NCBI RefSeq assembly: GCF_007995215.1
Contig: NZ_VCDK01000002.1
Location: 310,001 to 374,000 of the forward strand
Reading direction: 5' to 3'
DNA from: Shimia ponticola
GTDB taxonomy: Bacteria; Pseudomonadota; Alphaproteobacteria; Rhodobacterales; Rhodobacteraceae
DNA: 64,000 bases
The position numbers were made by a program, and so were the translations under genes. The notes beneath the pieces were generated by a model. It saw only the letters and a program-made list of their open reading frames with translations, searched no databases and had not been told where the DNA came from. Position 1 is the stretch's first letter; the number at the start of each line of letters is the position of its first letter. Positions 61,877-64,000 of the stretch are shown here, piece after piece.

Positions 61877-62476
61877 ATGTCTGTCACTGCCCTTACACTT
61901 TTTGCCGCCAGTCAGGTCGGCACGCCGGGACCCGCCAATATGGCGATCCTCGCAACAAGTGCGGGCTACGGCTTTCGCGCGGCTCTGCCGTTTACCGTCG
62001 GTGTCATTCTTGGAAAACAGTTCATCATCTGGCCAATGGGCTTTGGCCTGATGGAACTGTCCCAAGCCTCACCACTGATATTCGAGACGCTGAAGTACCT
62101 GGCGGCGGCCTATATCACCTATCTCGCTTGGCGCGTTGCCAACCTGCGGCTTGCGCCAGGACAATCACGGGGGGCAGCACCCGGTTTCGCCGCAGGGCTG
62201 ATCGTGCACCCGATGAACCCGAAAGCATGGGCGATGATCACCGGAGCCTTCACTGCATTCATTCCCGCCGGAACAGGCGCGTTTCAGGCGACGTTGACTG
62301 TCGCCTTGGTCCTGTTGTCGTGCCAAATCGTTCTGCAACCGCTGTGGGGTATCGCAGGCCAGGCCATCGCCCGTCACTTCGCCGGAAAACCCTCGGAAAA
62401 ATATCTCATGTGGACGCTCGCGGCAGCGACCGTCTTGTCTGTGTTCTACGCCTTATTTGCCGGAGACCTCTCATGA
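61877..62476 (+). CDS. LysE-family amino acid exporter
   Basis: The 199-residue membrane protein has about six helices and the LysE/RhtB signature at the N-terminus (GTPGPANMAILATSAGYGFRAA). Such proteins export amino acids or related compounds. The frame starts at 61823 inside the terminator, so I use the ATG at 61877. Its stop overlaps the start of the next acetyltransferase gene (ATGA), so the two are coupled. The substrate is unknown. Confidence 0.87.
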   Translation: MSVTALTLFAASQVGTPGPANMAILATSAGYGFRAALPFTVGVILGKQFIIWPMGFGLMELSQASPLIFETLKYLAAAYITYLAWRVANLRLAPGQSRGAAPGFAAGLIVHPMNPKAWAMITGAFTAFIPAGTGAFQATLTVALVLLSCQIVLQPLWGIAGQAIARHFAGKPSEKYLMWTLAAATVLSVFYALFAGDLS

Positions 62477-63012
62477 TCCATGAACAGATCATCGACCAGG
62501 CCACCTTTGAAACTGAACGTCTCACGCTGCGTCCGCTGCGCCCAAGTGACAAGGGTATGCTGGATATGCACGGGGGCGATGAACGCGTGGCACGGATGAC
62601 CACATCCATCCCGCATCCTTTGCCGCCGGGCGCATCCGAGGCGTTTGTCAAAACGACATGGGATCCAAAGCGGACAGAAGATGTCTGGGCAATGGACGGC
62701 TCCAAGTCAGACTTGCCAGAGCTCTTGGGGTGCATCGCTCTGGAGCGGATGGATCGCGGACAATCCGAGATCGGCTACTGGATCGCGCCCAGTGTTTGGA
62801 ACATGGGCCTTGCTCGAGAAGCGGTTGGCAAAATCATTGCCGAGAACCCGCAAGAGAATGCAACGATCTTTGGGTCCGTGTTTCAGGACAATCCGGCGTC
62901 TGCTCGGGTCCTGACACATTGCGGATTTGATTACCTAGGGGATGCAGAGGCCTATTCTGTCGCCCGCGAAGCAACGGTGCCGACATGGACATATCTGCGC
63001 AGAATGACCTAG
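62473..63012 (+). CDS. GNAT-family N-acetyltransferase
   Basis: The 179-residue enzyme has the GNAT layout: FETERLTLRPLRPSDKG at the start, then IGYWIAPSVWNMGLAREAVG for acetyl-CoA binding and FQDNPASARVLTHCGFDYLG near the C-terminus. It belongs to the RimJ/RimL-like group that acetylates protein N-termini or small amines. It is coupled to the LysE-type gene upstream (ATGA) and overlaps the next acetyltransferase gene by 28 bases. The frame is open much further upstream, but that would run through the LysE gene. Confidence 0.88.
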   Translation: MIHEQIIDQATFETERLTLRPLRPSDKGMLDMHGGDERVARMTTSIPHPLPPGASEAFVKTTWDPKRTEDVWAMDGSKSDLPELLGCIALERMDRGQSEIGYWIAPSVWNMGLAREAVGKIIAENPQENATIFGSVFQDNPASARVLTHCGFDYLGDAEAYSVAREATVPTWTYLRRMT

Positions 63013-64000
63013 CAGGCGATCTGTTTACGCAGCGGTTACACCTGCGCAGGATTACCTTGCAGGACGCCGCGGCGTTACAGGAGGCGATGGGTGACTTCGA
63101 CATCCTGCAATGGACGTCCAAGGTCCCTTATCCATTCACTGTTGCCGATGCTGAGGCCTATATTGCGCGCCATCAGTTCGGCTTTATCGGCTCTTGGTTG
63201 ATCCTGTTTCAGGACAGGATTGTCGGCGGCATCGCGGCAGACGACCAACTGGGCTATTGGATTACCAAGGATGCGTGGGGCCAAGGCATCGCGACCGAAG
63301 CCGCAGAGCGCGTCATTGATTTCGTGTTCGAGGAGACGGGGCAGGACTTGCTGCGCGCAGGGCATTTCGACGGGAATGCCGCGTCGCGGAACACGTTGGT
63401 CAAGCTTGGTTTTGAAGACGAAGGCGCAGATACCATGCCGTCTTTGGCGCGCGGCGATGGCCGTTTTCCGGGCATGATGATGCGTCTGACGCAGGATATG
63501 TGGACCGACCGCCAGCGGTTTGAGCTGACGACACAGCGTCTACGCCTCAGGAACCTGACCGTTGCGGACGCGCCTCGGTTAGCTCAAATCGGCGGCACGC
63601 AAGAGGTTGCGCCGATGATGCTGTCCTTGACCGTGCCTTGGCCGGTCGAAGCGGCAGAGACATGGATTGAAAGCAGCCGGTTTCGTGGGCGTCCCGGATT
63701 TCGTGTGGGCATCGAATTGGACGGGACGTTGATTGGCGTCGTTGGCCTCGGTCCCAAACAGCATGACTTTCCGTTGATGTATTTCATTAGCCAAGAGCAT
63801 TGGCGGCAAGGATATGCCAAGGAAGCAGTGTCGGCATACATCAACGCTTGCTTTGGCTTGTTTCCCGACATGGATCGGATGACCGCAGACCATTTCACCG
63901 ACAACCCGCATTCCGGTGCGCTTTTGCAAAAGCTGGGATTTGTCCAAACCGGGACAAATATGGGGCCAAGTGCTGCGCGACTTGAACCGGCCCCCGTGAT
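62985..64000 (+). CDS. Tandem two-domain GNAT acetyltransferase, 3'-truncated by the window edge
   Basis: A frame starting at the ATG at 62985 stays open to the end of the window (338 codons seen). It encodes two GNAT domains in a row: first TQRLHLRRITLQDAAALQ with YWITKDAWGQGIATEAAE, then TQRLRLRNLTVADAPRLA with YFISQEHWRQGYAKEAVS. It begins inside the end of the previous acetyltransferase gene. In Rhodobacteraceae obgE and proBA usually follow in this neighbourhood, but they would lie outside. The substrate is unknown. Confidence 0.85.
   Translation, partial: MDISAQNDLAGDLFTQRLHLRRITLQDAAALQEAMGDFDILQWTSKVPYPFTVADAEAYIARHQFGFIGSWLILFQDRIVGGIAADDQLGYWITKDAWGQGIATEAAERVIDFVFEETGQDLLRAGHFDGNAASRNTLVKLGFEDEGADTMPSLARGDGRFPGMMMRLTQDMWTDRQRFELTTQRLRLRNLTVADAPRLAQIGGTQEVAPMMLSLTVPWPVEAAETWIESSRFRGRPGFRVGIELDGTLIGVVGLGPKQHDFPLMYFISQEHWRQGYAKEAVSAYINACFGLFPDMDRMTADHFTDNPHSGALLQKLGFVQTGTNMGPSAARLEPAPV

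Noticed and set aside
1-64000. CRISPR arrays, insertion sequences, integrases, rRNA operons
   Set aside because: No direct-repeat arrays, transposase-like proteins, terminal inverted repeats or rRNA sequence were seen. The two tRNA genes show no nearby repeat that would suggest an attachment site.

Overview
The window reads as a chromosomal segment of a marine roseobacter-type alphaproteobacterium (Rhodobacteraceae). The reasons are the gene neighbourhoods (trgA-trgB-cysK, aglEFGAK with aglR, rplU-rpmA-GNAT, glpR/glpD-glpK), the elongated ribosomal protein L21, and the general look of the proteins. I see no insertion sequence, integrase, CRISPR array, rRNA gene or plasmid origin. It is ordinary gene-dense chromosome with a few accessory-looking loci. 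The window cuts genes at both ends: a photolyase at the left and a two-domain acetyltransferase at the right.

Layout. 1-7.6 kb: photolyase (C-terminal part), cyclopropane fatty acid synthase, the tellurite-resistance pair trgA/trgB, cysK, a large MscS-type channel and a small membrane protein. 7.7 kb: tRNA-Ser(GGA). 7.9-14.7 kb (minus): TamB, TamA and an rRNA methyltransferase. 14.7-20.7 kb (minus): a very large self-sufficient reductive dehalogenase fusion and a GcvT-type FAD dehydrogenase. 20.7-25.9 kb: a small conserved protein, a two-module iron-type ABC permease, an FAA hydrolase, an aspartoacylase-like hydrolase and a YcaQ-type DNA glycosylase. 26-33.5 kb: a compact chemotaxis locus, with MCP and cheD on plus converging on STAS-cheY-cheA-cheW-cheR on minus. 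33.6-44.5 kb: an alpha-glucoside uptake and breakdown regulon (glk, bglA and aglR on minus; aglE-F-G-A-K and an aldolase on plus).

44.5-48 kb (minus): a Sel1-like exported protein, then a corrinoid/folate methyltransferase with a MetF-like reductase and a CvfC-like small protein. 48.2-50 kb: Ppx/GppA phosphatase and RlmE. 50-54 kb: GlpR, GlpD and GlpK for glycerol use. 54-56.1 kb (minus): three overlapping genes for a predicted diheme cytochrome b, a Tll0287-like monoheme protein and a pentaheme cytochrome c. 56.3-58.7 kb (minus): an ECF42-type sigma factor with its DGPF partner, an SRPBCC protein and a promoter that fits that sigma group. 58.8 kb: tRNA-Ser(CGA). 59-64 kb: two tandem DUF2059 proteins, rplU, rpmA, a LysE-type exporter and two acetyltransferase genes.

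How it works together. The clearest functional unit is sugar use: AglEFGK imports alpha-glucosides, AglA and BglA release glucose, Glk phosphorylates it, and AglR probably acts on palindromes in the divergent promoter. Two unlinked loci depend on cobalamin (the reductive dehalogenase and the methyl-tetrahydrofolate:corrinoid methyltransferase). The loci I regard as least explained are the three-gene cytochrome module, the dehalogenase fusion, and a 13-bp inverted repeat that buries a ribosome binding site at 45.6 kb.
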